From positions 186,001 to 250,000 of the forward strand of contig NZ_JAHKRM010000021.1 of assembly GCF_019396345.1 (NCBI RefSeq): a stretch of 64,000 nucleotides of DNA, written 5' to 3'. This document shows positions 17,413 to 25,425 of this stretch, piece after piece; the stretch's first letter is position 1; every line of letters starts with the position of its first letter. A program made the position numbers and the translations under genes. Below the pieces are notes generated by a model. That model saw only the letters and a list, made by a program, of their open reading frames with translations. It did no database searches and was not told the origin of the DNA. The stretch comes from Nonomuraea guangzhouensis (lineage in GTDB: Bacteria; Actinomycetota; Actinomycetes; Streptosporangiales; Streptosporangiaceae).

Positions 17413-18537
17413 ATGTCCGATCGGCTGGACGCCATCCTGGCGGACGGCGTGCCACGCGTGTGCTCGGCGGCGGTGGCGCTGATCGCCGTGGACGGCTCGG
17501 TCGCGGCCTCGGCCGTCGCCGGGGAGCTCGTCCGCTATGCCGACGCCGAAGGAACCCTGGCCGCCGACCGGCCACCGGCGGCCCGCGACTCGGTCTTCGA
17601 CCTGGCGTCGATCAGCAAGCTGTTCACCACGGCCGTGGTGCTGTCGCTGGTCGAAGCGGGCCGCCTGGACCTCGACGAGCCGGTGGCGGCCTGGCTGCCG
17701 GTCGGCGACCCGCGAGTCACGCTGCGGCGCCTGCTCACCCACACGGCCGGTCTGCAGCCCACCCGACGCATCGATCTCGAACTCCCCGACGCCGACCCGG
17801 CCACACGCATGGCGGCGATGATCGGCACCCCGGTCACCGGCCCGGTCGGCGGTCCTTACCTCTACACCGACGTGGGCATGGTCATGGTGGGCCGCATCGC
17901 CGAGTTGGCGGGCGGCGCGCCGCTCGACACGCTGGTCGGCGAGCGGATCACCGGCCTCCTCGGCCTGGCGGACACGGGCTACCGGCCGGGACCGGCGACG
18001 CTCCCCCGGGTCGCCGCCACCGAATGGAAACCGGAGCGCCAAGGGTCCGCCGCCACCGACGGGCCGTCGGAACACCAGGGGACCGTCGCGGGCGGGACAC
18101 CCGAGCCGCAGGTGCCCGGTTGTGTGCGGGGCGAGGTGCACGACGAGACCGCGTACGGGCTGGGCGGCGTGGCGGGGCACGCGGGCGTGTTCGCGACGGC
18201 CGACGACCTGCTGACGTTCGGCGAGACGCTACGGCTCGGCGGCGGCGGATTACTGCGCCCGGAGACCGTGGCCGAGATGCTCCGCGACCAGGGAGCGGAA
18301 GGCGCGGCGTTCCGGCACGGCCTCGGCGTACGCATCGGCGACCCGGCCATCGTGGGACCGCTGGGCGCCGCCGCCTTCGGCCACTCGGGGTTCACCGGCA
18401 CCTCACTGGTCGTCGATCCGGTGCGCGGGCTGACCGTGGTGCTGCTGACGAACGCCGTACACCCGGTACGCGGCCGCGACGGCATCCGCGGCCTACGCCA
18501 CGCGGTCGCCGCGGAGGCGCTCCGCCTCGCGGGCTGA
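17413..18537 (+). CDS. Serine hydrolase of the beta-lactamase/AmiE family
   Basis: 374 residues, Pfam Beta-lactamase (class C/esterase) fold. The SxxK nucleophile motif is SISK in FDLASISKLFTTAVVL, the tyrosine motif is YTDVGM, and LLTHTAGL plus VVLLTNAVHP are family landmarks. No signal peptide, so it should be cytoplasmic. AmiE (YbbE) of B. subtilis, a MurNAc-L-Ala amidase encoded beside namZ and murQ, belongs to this family; the shared context suggests the same role. ATG 17413 follows GGGGAGG at good spacing. Confidence 0.8.
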   Translation: MSDRLDAILADGVPRVCSAAVALIAVDGSVAASAVAGELVRYADAEGTLAADRPPAARDSVFDLASISKLFTTAVVLSLVEAGRLDLDEPVAAWLPVGDPRVTLRRLLTHTAGLQPTRRIDLELPDADPATRMAAMIGTPVTGPVGGPYLYTDVGMVMVGRIAELAGGAPLDTLVGERITGLLGLADTGYRPGPATLPRVAATEWKPERQGSAATDGPSEHQGTVAGGTPEPQVPGCVRGEVHDETAYGLGGVAGHAGVFATADDLLTFGETLRLGGGGLLRPETVAEMLRDQGAEGAAFRHGLGVRIGDPAIVGPLGAAAFGHSGFTGTSLVVDPVRGLTVVLLTNAVHPVRGRDGIRGLRHAVAAEALRLAG

Positions 18538-18563
18538 AGCGCCGATGCGACACCCGGCCCGTT

Positions 18564-19889
18564 TTACGAGGACCAGGGTGCCGAGGTCACGTAGCTGGTG
18601 GAGCTCGGCGGGGCGATCGGCCCCGACGGGGTCGAGGACGACGGGGAATGCGGCGCCCAAGGGGAATCTCCCGGCTGATCTGGACGGATGGGAGTGAAGC
18701 GCACCGGCAGGTGCGCCAGCGACCGGTGGAACGGGCCCGGCCGCCACGGCAGTTCCGCACGCGGCACGGTCAGTTCGAGGTCACTCAGGTGAGAGGTCAG
18801 TCGCTCGATCGCGGTCACGGCGATGAGCAGGGCCGGGTCGCTGACCGGGCAGCGGTGCGGCCCGGCGCCGAAGCTCAGGTACGCGCCGCCGTCGGAGCGC
18901 AGCTCCTCAGGGACGTTGGTGGGCTCGGTGTTGGCCGCGGCGTAGGAGACGAGGACCAGCTCTTCCGGCTGGATCCAGGTGCCGTGGAAGTGCACGGGCT
19001 GGCGCACGAAGTACGGGCCGAAGTTCGCCATGGCGGGCTCGGCGCGCAGCGCCTCCATCACGGCGTCGTACGTGCTGAGCGCCCCGTTGGACAGGGAACT
19101 GTAGTAGCGGTCGTCACTGACCATCCGGGAGATCGCGTTGGAGATCAGGCTGGACGTGGGGTCGAAGCCCGCCGCCATGACGAGCACCACGGACTGCACC
19201 AGCTCATCGCCCTCCAGCCCGGCTGGATGGTCGATGAACCAGGAGGTCAGGTCGTCGCCCCGCTGGGCGTACTTGGACTGGATCAGCTCGCCGATGTACT
19301 GGCTGAAGGCGTCGCTGCCCCGTTTGCCCACCTCGCCGTCCGCTTCCATCATGTCCGACAGGGCCTTGCTCAGGGTGGCGCTGTCGGAGTCGGGCCGCCC
19401 GAAGAGCAGGTTGAAGACGCGCAGCGGGATGGGCCGGGCGAAGTCGGCGGCCAGGTCGGCCTCGCCCTTCGCGGCGAACTGGGCGATGAGCGAGTCGGAC
19501 ACCTCGATCACCATCTGGCGCAGCTTGTGCGGCTGGACCAGCGCGAAGCAGTCGGAGGCCACCTTCCGGTAGCGGGCGTGCTCGGCCCCGTCGGCGAACA
19601 GCGCGCTGGGCCGGTAGCCGAGCATGGCGATCATTCCCGCGGCTTCGGGAGTGTCGGGGAGCTGGGTCTGCCAGGCGCTGGGGTTCTTGCTCCAGACGCC
19701 GCCGGCGTTGGTGAGCACCTCCAGGGCGGCCTGGTAGCCGATCACCAGGTGGGCCCCGATGCCCGGGGAGATCTCCACGGGCGCGACCGCGCCGTGCCGC
19801 CGGCGCAGCTCCGCGTAGACCGCCTGCGGGTCCCTGGCGTACTCCTCCCCGTACAGCCGCCCGGCGTCGGGCATGTAGCGCAGGGTCAT
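18564..19889 (-). CDS. Cytochrome P450 of the conservon (CvnE-type)
   Basis: 441 residues. Heme ligand loop SFGAGPHRCPVSDPA (FGxGxHxC), I-helix MAAGFDPTSS and K-helix EALR are present. The P450 ends a five-gene conservon and overlaps cvnD by four bases (ATGA), an arrangement known from Streptomyces conservons that include a P450. The last roughly 35 residues are Pro/Ser-rich and not P450-like, so the original stop may have been lost. The I-helix lacks the usual acid-Thr pair, so oxygen activation may differ. Substrate unknown. Confidence 0.85.
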   Translation of the reverse strand: MTLRYMPDAGRLYGEEYARDPQAVYAELRRRHGAVAPVEISPGIGAHLVIGYQAALEVLTNAGGVWSKNPSAWQTQLPDTPEAAGMIAMLGYRPSALFADGAEHARYRKVASDCFALVQPHKLRQMVIEVSDSLIAQFAAKGEADLAADFARPIPLRVFNLLFGRPDSDSATLSKALSDMMEADGEVGKRGSDAFSQYIGELIQSKYAQRGDDLTSWFIDHPAGLEGDELVQSVVLVMAAGFDPTSSLISNAISRMVSDDRYYSSLSNGALSTYDAVMEALRAEPAMANFGPYFVRQPVHFHGTWIQPEELVLVSYAAANTEPTNVPEELRSDGGAYLSFGAGPHRCPVSDPALLIAVTAIERLTSHLSDLELTVPRAELPWRPGPFHRSLAHLPVRFTPIRPDQPGDSPWAPHSPSSSTPSGPIAPPSSTSYVTSAPWSS

Positions 19890-20464
19890 GACAGCACCAG
19901 CTCTCTGATGTGCTCCACCAGCGCGATCAGCGAGGCGCGGGCGGAGGCGGGGTCACGGGCGTCGCACACCACCAGCGGCGTGCTCGGGTCCAGGTCGAGC
20001 GCCTCGCGCACGGTTTCCAGCGGATAATCCGGCGAGTCGGGGAAGTGGTTGACGGCCACCGCGTAGCGGATGCCGGCGTTCTCCACCAGGTCGAGTACGG
20101 CGAAGCTGTCGTCGATGCGGCGGGTGTCGGCCAGCACCAGCACCCCCAGCGCGCCACGGACCAGCTCCTTCCACAGGACCTGGAACCGGGTCTGCCCCGG
20201 CGCCCCGAACAGGTAGAGCACCACACCCGGCAGGGTGAGACGGCCGAAGTCGATCGCGGTGGTCGTGGTCGTCTTCCGGTTCACGCCGGTGAGGTCGTCG
20301 ACCAGTGTGCCCGCCTGGGTGAGCACCTCCTCGGTGTTGAGGGGCTTGATCTCCGAGAGCGCGTCCACGATGGTCGTCTTGCCCACACCGAACGGTCCTG
20401 CGATGACCAGTTTGACCGGGATGTGGTCGGTACTGATACGGCTGTCAGAGAGCGCGGAGGCCAC
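19886..20464 (-). CDS. cvnD: Conservon GTPase-like protein CvnD
   Basis: 192 residues. P-loop GPFGVGKTT, Walker B/G3-like LFGAPGQTRF and G4-like VAVNHFPD show the MglA/Gtr-related ATP/GTP-binding family of conservons. It would act as a switch with the CvnA-C membrane complex. Its start lies 20 bases inside cvnC and its stop overlaps the P450 start, so translation is coupled on both sides. Confidence 0.92.
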   Translation of the reverse strand: MASALSDSRISTDHIPVKLVIAGPFGVGKTTIVDALSEIKPLNTEEVLTQAGTLVDDLTGVNRKTTTTTAIDFGRLTLPGVVLYLFGAPGQTRFQVLWKELVRGALGVLVLADTRRIDDSFAVLDLVENAGIRYAVAVNHFPDSPDYPLETVREALDLDPSTPLVVCDARDPASARASLIALVEHIRELVLS

Positions 20465-20795
20465 TGAGCACCAACTCCAAGATCTCGATGTCGGGCAGGT
20501 CGGCGGCCGGCGGATCGCGGGTCAGCAGCGTTCCGCCGCCGACGAGCCCGGCGACCAGCAACCGCACCACGCAGTACGGCAGGCCCAGATGCGCGGCGCA
20601 TTCGTACACCGACAACGGCCCGCCCTCCAGCAGGGCCAGCAGATGCGACCCCGGAGGGTCGAGCCCGTCGGTGGCGGCGTCGGGCACGATGGACACCAGG
20701 GTCGTGCGTTCGACGGTGATGTGCTCGGGCACGGTCAATCTCGCGGCGGCCATGTAGTCCGGGACGACCCGCCGCCGCTGCCGTCCGGAGGTCAT
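20445..20795 (-). CDS. cvnC: Conservon DUF742 protein CvnC
   Basis: 116 residues. RRRVVPDYMAAARL is the DUF742 N-terminal landmark and the rest is a small winged-helix-like fold (ALLEGGPLSVYECAAHLGLP, VVRLLVAGLVGGGTL). CvnC proteins bridge the sensor and the GTPase in conservons. ATG 20795 overlaps the cvnB stop by four bases. A longer frame begins at 21017, but it runs antiphase through cvnB and is not used. Confidence 0.92.
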   Translation of the reverse strand: MTSGRQRRRVVPDYMAAARLTVPEHITVERTTLVSIVPDAATDGLDPPGSHLLALLEGGPLSVYECAAHLGLPYCVVRLLVAGLVGGGTLLTRDPPAADLPDIEILELVLSGLRAL

Positions 20796-21241
20796 GTCCG
20801 GGGCACCCTGGCCGCGCTGGCCTCGTCCAGAGCCTTGATCAGCTTCTGCACCTGGAGCTGCACCTCGTAGGCCAGCGAGCCGATGTTGACCGCTCCGGTG
20901 GCCGCGACGACGATGGCGGCGCGGTCGCCGGCCGGGGCGACGTAGTAGTAGCCGCTGCCGGCGGAGATGACGATGTCGACCACCTCGTCCTCGGAGCCGT
21001 CGCTGAGGCCGTCGCACAGGGCGCGGGCGGCCGCCAGGACGGAGCTCGTCATGGCGGCGGCGCGCTCGCCGGTCTCGGTGCTGACGTCGGACGAGCCGCC
21101 GAGGATGAGCCCGTCACGGCTCAGCACCACGCCGCGGGTGACTCCGGGCAGCGCCAGCAGGGGCGACAGGACCCAGGACACGTCGAGGGACAACGGGCGC
21201 CCCTTGGTCTGAACGCGACCGGAAGCACTGTGAGTGTCCAT
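20792..21241 (-). CDS. cvnB: Conservon roadblock/LC7 protein CvnB
   Basis: 149 residues of the roadblock/LC7 (dynein light chain, MglB-like) family: LSWVL-type first helix (DVSWVLSPLLALPGV), GVVLSRDGLILGGSS and the C-terminal LAYEVQLQVQKLIKAL helix. MglB-type proteins act as GAPs or scaffolds for the partner GTPase, here CvnD. ATG 21241 lies eight bases after the cvnA stop. Confidence 0.93.
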   Translation of the reverse strand: MDTHSASGRVQTKGRPLSLDVSWVLSPLLALPGVTRGVVLSRDGLILGGSSDVSTETGERAAAMTSSVLAAARALCDGLSDGSEDEVVDIVISAGSGYYYVAPAGDRAAIVVAATGAVNIGSLAYEVQLQVQKLIKALDEASAARVPRT

Positions 21242-21248
21242 GGAGCGG

Positions 21249-22778
21249 TCATTTCCCTTCGGTGATGTCTTGCTGCTGCGGCGGGAGCGCTTCGCGGCGG
21301 CCCGCTTCGGCTCCGACCTGGAAGTCCCCCCACCGCTTCTGGGCCTCCTCCGGAGTGGTGAGCACCTTTCCGCCCGAGCCGTCGGCACCGCTGGAGCGGG
21401 TGGGCTTGGAGCCGGACGCGGCCCGCGCCGGCTGGCGGCGGCGCTGCGGCAGCGGCGCCAGCTCCTCCGTCTGGCGTTTCTGGGGCCCTGTCGCGGGTTC
21501 CGGACGGCGCGCTTCCGCCGGCTCGGACCGCACGGGCTCCGGCCGGAAGGCGGCCGCGGGTCCCGATCGGATGACCGTGGCGGCGGTCGGGACGCCGGCG
21601 CGGACCGGCTCGGGTGCCAGCACCGACGGCCTGCTGTCCTCGGGCATCTCCACCAGCAGGGCTGTCGGAATGCTCAGCACGGCCTGGACACCGCCGAAGG
21701 CGCTCTTCTTGATCGTGACCTGCATGCCGTAGTGCGCGACCTGGCGACCGATCGCGGCCCAGCCGGTGCGGGGCGGGTTGCCCAGGTCGACCAGGCGCAC
21801 CGGGTGGGTGCCGCTCAGCAGGCGGGTCGCGCGGGCGTACTGCTCCTCGTTGAGGCCGACTCCGGCGTCGTCGATGACGATGGCGGCGCCGTTGTTGGTC
21901 TCGTGCACGGCGATGGTCACCTTCAGCGTGCCGTGGGAGTGGTGGACCGCGTTGGCCAGCAGCTCGGCGGTGGTGAACAGGATCGACTCCGCGGCCCGGG
22001 CGGCGACCCCGATCCGGCGGCGCAGGTGGTTGGCCGGGCCCTCGATGCGCTGCTCGAAGTTCTCCACCCGTGAGATGGCGCCCACCATGAGGTCCACGAG
22101 ATAGGTGTCGTCACGCGACAGGCCGGGCGTGGCGCCGCAGGCGATGCCGGTGACCTGCACGCGGCGGATGATGAGTTCGTTGAACATGTCGAGCCCCAGC
22201 ACCTCGCGCAGCAGCGCGGTGTGCTCGTCGCCGCTGTAACGCTGTTGCACGTCCGCGAGCAGGTCCTGGGCGCGTAGTGCCTGGGTCTGCACGCGGGCTA
22301 TCGCGCCTCTGACGACCGCCTGGGCCGCCTCGTCGATGCGCTCGCCCTCCTCGCGGACGCCGCGGGTGAGCGTGTCGAGGATGGCGCGGTGCAGCCGGTC
22401 GACGTTCGTGCCGGCGAGCGCCGGGTTCTGTACGCCGGGCACGATCACGTGCGGGGCGCGCAGGTGCGACAGCAGGGCGGGAATCCGCTTCGAGACCAGG
22501 TACTCGCTCTCGGCGTGCACGAGGTCCTGCTGGGCGCGCGCCTCGCGCAGTAACTCCGCGCTCTCCTTGGCCTGGCGCTCCGCGCGCACCAGCCGCTGGT
22601 CCCTGGCGCTGGACTCGCCCGTCAGGTGCACTTGGGCCTGACGGGCCTGAACGAGCTGCCCACGGGCCTGGGCGAGGTCGCGGCGTACCCGCGTGTGGAG
22701 GATCAGGACGCCCACGAGGGCGAGGGCGAGAACGGCGGCGCCGATCATTATCGGGACGCTGAAGGAGTCTGGCGGCAT
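21249..22778 (-). CDS. cvnA: Conservon sensor histidine kinase-like protein CvnA
   Basis: 509 residues. One N-terminal TM helix (IMIGAAVLALALVGVLIL) is followed by a long coiled coil (residues about 30-95), a helical region, an HATPase domain with N-box ELLANAVHHSHG and G1-box IDDAGVGL, and a Pro-rich C-terminal tail. No clear phospho-acceptor H-box and no extracellular sensor domain are visible, so input probably comes through the membrane or partner proteins. It is the first gene of the cvnA-B-C-D-P450 operon. Confidence 0.9.
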   Translation of the reverse strand: MPPDSFSVPIMIGAAVLALALVGVLILHTRVRRDLAQARGQLVQARQAQVHLTGESSARDQRLVRAERQAKESAELLREARAQQDLVHAESEYLVSKRIPALLSHLRAPHVIVPGVQNPALAGTNVDRLHRAILDTLTRGVREEGERIDEAAQAVVRGAIARVQTQALRAQDLLADVQQRYSGDEHTALLREVLGLDMFNELIIRRVQVTGIACGATPGLSRDDTYLVDLMVGAISRVENFEQRIEGPANHLRRRIGVAARAAESILFTTAELLANAVHHSHGTLKVTIAVHETNNGAAIVIDDAGVGLNEEQYARATRLLSGTHPVRLVDLGNPPRTGWAAIGRQVAHYGMQVTIKKSAFGGVQAVLSIPTALLVEMPEDSRPSVLAPEPVRAGVPTAATVIRSGPAAAFRPEPVRSEPAEARRPEPATGPQKRQTEELAPLPQRRRQPARAASGSKPTRSSGADGSGGKVLTTPEEAQKRWGDFQVGAEAGRREALPPQQQDITEGK

Positions 22779-23075
22779 GGCGATCCTGGGGTCGGGGGAA
22801 AACCGGCGGACAGCTATTGACCGCCGGAGAGCCTGCGCTAGCGGCGCGTGGGGGTCTCGCGCAGCGGCAGGCTGGGATCGCGTCGGTGTGACGCGCGCCC
22901 TTCCGCGACGCCGGCACGGTTGAGTGCCTGATGCGGTTCGGACTGAGGCATGGCCGGGCCAGGCGACATGGGCATCCTCGGTCTCGGCGGAACGATGGGC
23001 AAACAGGAAAGCGGGATTTCCAGAAGGTCACGATAGTCTACGGTGCGTAAGATCGTAACTGCGTTCGGCCATATA
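22779..23075. other. Intergenic region upstream of the conservon
   Basis: About 300 bases without a supported gene. The part near 22990-23095 is relatively AT-rich and probably holds the promoter for cvnA, but I could not identify convincing -35/-10 boxes. The remaining open frames here are shadows with poor codon pattern. Confidence 0.5.
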
Positions 23076-24008
23076 TCATGATATTTGTCGGGATTGATCG
23101 GCTTCGCCGAGGTCGAAGGCGACGTCGGCGAGGTGGACCGTCCGCACCTCCGGGTCGTCGAGGAGCTTGCGCAGGTCGGCCAGTTTCCAGCGGTCGACGA
23201 CGAGCCCGTACACGCCGCCGTCCTCGGCGTCCTCGGTGAGCAGCTCGTAGTACAGGTCGAACTCGTCGAGGTCATCCCCCTCGTTGAGCAGCCCGACCCA
23301 CCGGCGGAACTCCGCCAGCGCCGCCACCGGCTCGGTCTCGCACTGATAGGTGACCTCCGCCGAGAAGCCGTCCTTGGTCATGCCGCGGTTCCAGACGACC
23401 GCGTTCACCGCGGGCGGATCGCTGGAGTCGTCGTAGGAGGACAGCGAGTAGAGGTAGGAGACGTCCTCTCCTCCGCAGATGCTGTGCCTCCGGTTGAAGG
23501 CGACGAGCCGATCGGTGGTCATCGTGCCCGCGAACTCCACGACCGCGACGGCGTCGAGCGTCTGGGGAAGTGCGTCGATGGCCTTCCGGGCCGCTTCCTT
23601 CAGCCCTTCGTCGACGTCGGGGGCCTCCCGCACGGAATCGATCGCGTAGGCCAGGCTGCCGGACGGCCCGTCGAGGGAGGGAGCCCGGACGGACCCGAAC
23701 GAGTTCTCCACGATCTCGTACTCCTCCTCACCCTCGCTGGGACCGGCCTTGCGCGGCTCCCCCCACAGCGTGTAAGTCGTCCCCCGCAGTCCCCCGCCAT
23801 CGGTGTGGCCGTTCGCCAAGCGCTTGTCCGGGTTCACGACGCGGGCGGCCGTGCCGTACACCTGGGCCGTCCGCTCGTCGTCGAAGTCGACGAACAGCCA
23901 CAGGACCCGCTCGCCCACGCCGAGGACCAGTAACAGCGCCGCGGTGACGGCCACGACCTTGACAAGGGACTTGGCCACATATGCCCAGTCGGGCTCTCTC
24001 ACGTTCAT
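23076..24008 (-). CDS. Hypothetical membrane-anchored protein
   Basis: 310 residues. One TM helix near the N-terminus (VKVVAVTAALLLVLGVGERVLWLF) and an acidic extracytoplasmic domain with two Cys (SICGG and YQCETEP) that could form a disulfide. The C-terminal half is rich in Asp/Glu (NEGDDLDEFDLYYELLTEDAEDGG). I recognise no family. It is divergent from the E1/E2/JAB operon across an AT-rich 260-base spacer. It could belong to the same accessory island, but nothing in its sequence links it to ubiquitin-like chemistry. Confidence 0.65.
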   Translation of the reverse strand: MNVREPDWAYVAKSLVKVVAVTAALLLVLGVGERVLWLFVDFDDERTAQVYGTAARVVNPDKRLANGHTDGGGLRGTTYTLWGEPRKAGPSEGEEEYEIVENSFGSVRAPSLDGPSGSLAYAIDSVREAPDVDEGLKEAARKAIDALPQTLDAVAVVEFAGTMTTDRLVAFNRRHSICGGEDVSYLYSLSSYDDSSDPPAVNAVVWNRGMTKDGFSAEVTYQCETEPVAALAEFRRWVGLLNEGDDLDEFDLYYELLTEDAEDGGVYGLVVDRWKLADLRKLLDDPEVRTVHLADVAFDLGEADQSRQIS

Positions 24009-24267
24009 CGCCGCACACTACTAGATCTAGATCAACTTCGAGCATATATCGGGCAATTTATAACAATCGCGTCAGTCGTCTACTACGGCGAGCATTTTTG
24101 ACAATCCGCCCATAGAAGCCATTCATTCCCTCAAGAAACAGACCCGATCCTGCGACGTTGCTAAAGCCGTTATATTGCATGATTCTTCGGCCATAGCGGT
24201 TTATGATGGCTTCCTGTGCACGGGACCCGGGGAATCCCGTTATAGAGGTAACAGGGGGACATGAGGC
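24009..24267. promoter_or_regulatory. AT-rich leader of the ubiquitin-like operon
   Basis: This 260-base spacer is clearly richer in A and T than its surroundings (runs such as ATATATCGGGCAATTTATAA). It separates the divergent membrane protein from the five-gene operon and must contain both promoters. AGGGGG near 24253 is the ribosome-binding site for ATG 24268. Its composition suggests DNA acquired by transfer or a silencer-bound promoter. Confidence 0.5.
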
Positions 24268-25425
24268 ATGGAGTGGTTTCTCGGTCTCATCGGGGGAACT
24301 CTGATCAAGGGCTTCGTCAACTTGATTCCGCAACTCATCGGCGACGAATTACGCACCCGCGGCGTCATCCGTACGATGAACCACCAAGACCGACTGAGCC
24401 AGGTCGCCGACGAACGACGGCATGCCGCGCGGATGGCCTACCTGGACGAAGAGCATCAGCGACAACTCCTGTTGGAACGTTACAAAAACCTGAACACCCA
24501 CTATCCGCTGGGCACCATCGGGCGGCTGCGCTCGATGACCACCGATCAGCGGCCGGCGGTGCTGGTCTCGCCGATGAGCTTCGCCGGTGGGACGAGTGGG
24601 CGGGTCCCCGGTCTGGTCCACGACGCGTTACGCCAGATCCCGGACTTCTCCCGGCACGCCGCGCTGCACACCGGGGCGTTCGTCAGCGACAGCGGGGTGA
24701 GCCGGCTGATCGAGGGCTCGACGGGTGCGGCGGAGATCAGCGCCCTGGAGTTCCCCTCGCACCCGGCGGTGCTCGTCTACTTCGAAGCCGACGGAGATCA
24801 CCTCAACGCGTTCGCGTACCTGAGCTCCCTCTTCCCGACGATCGACGGTCAGACGGGCTTCCCGATCCGGATCGCGTGCTTCGGCTGGGACGACCGGACG
24901 ACCACGGACCGGCCCGGCGAGGGCGCGCTGCCTGTCTGGCAGTACGTCAACATGACCGAGCTGGACTACCCGGACGAGCAGATCGTCGCGGGGATCGTGG
25001 CCTGGTTCGTACTGACCTGCGTGGAGACCTACTGGCAGCTACGCGGCGCCGCGGTGAGCCTGCGCCCGGACACGGCCGGGCCCGTCGGCGGTCCCGTGCC
25101 CGGCCCGGTGGGCGCACCGGCTCAGGCCATCGGAGCCCAGGAGGTCGGGGCACAGGACGTGTTCGCCTGCCGGGTGGAGATGGAAGTCATGGAACTCGAG
25201 CGACGGGGCTTCACCGTGGAGACCCTGGAGCTCGATCGAGATCGCGTGGCGCTGATCGTCTCGACGAACGCCCTGGGGGTTTCGTTCGTGCTCGACGCCG
25301 GCTTCCCCGCCACTCCGCCCGACGTCTTCTTCGTGGAGGACACCGGACCGGAGCACCTCGAGCTCGACGCGTCCATCTGGTCACCGGAACGGACCCTGCT
25401 GGACATCGTGGAGGTGCTCGGATGA
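24268..25425 (+). CDS. Operon protein with C-terminal E2/RWD-like domain
   Basis: 385 residues. The N-terminus is amphipathic (MEWFLGLIGGTLIKGFVNLI) followed by a charged helix. A middle region (about 85-255) has no recognised fold, and a Gly/Pro/Ala linker lies at about 268-292. The last 90 residues look like an E2/RWD domain: a helix (EMEVMELERRGF), strands (DRVALIVSTNALGVSFVLDAGF), the 'YPxxPP' turn as FPATPPDVFF, and WSPERTLLDIVEVL matching the 'WSP..tl..il' helix of E2 enzymes. No Cys sits at the active-site position, so it should be a non-catalytic E2 variant. First gene of the operon; its stop overlaps the JAB start (ATGA). Function inferred from context. Confidence 0.7.
   Translation: MEWFLGLIGGTLIKGFVNLIPQLIGDELRTRGVIRTMNHQDRLSQVADERRHAARMAYLDEEHQRQLLLERYKNLNTHYPLGTIGRLRSMTTDQRPAVLVSPMSFAGGTSGRVPGLVHDALRQIPDFSRHAALHTGAFVSDSGVSRLIEGSTGAAEISALEFPSHPAVLVYFEADGDHLNAFAYLSSLFPTIDGQTGFPIRIACFGWDDRTTTDRPGEGALPVWQYVNMTELDYPDEQIVAGIVAWFVLTCVETYWQLRGAAVSLRPDTAGPVGGPVPGPVGAPAQAIGAQEVGAQDVFACRVEMEVMELERRGFTVETLELDRDRVALIVSTNALGVSFVLDAGFPATPPDVFFVEDTGPEHLELDASIWSPERTLLDIVEVLG

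Noticed and set aside
17364..20027. Long plus-strand open frame across the serine hydrolase and the conservon P450
   Set aside because: It is a GC-driven shadow with Arg/Gly-rich composition, antisense to the P450 with its heme motif and out of frame with the hydrolase.
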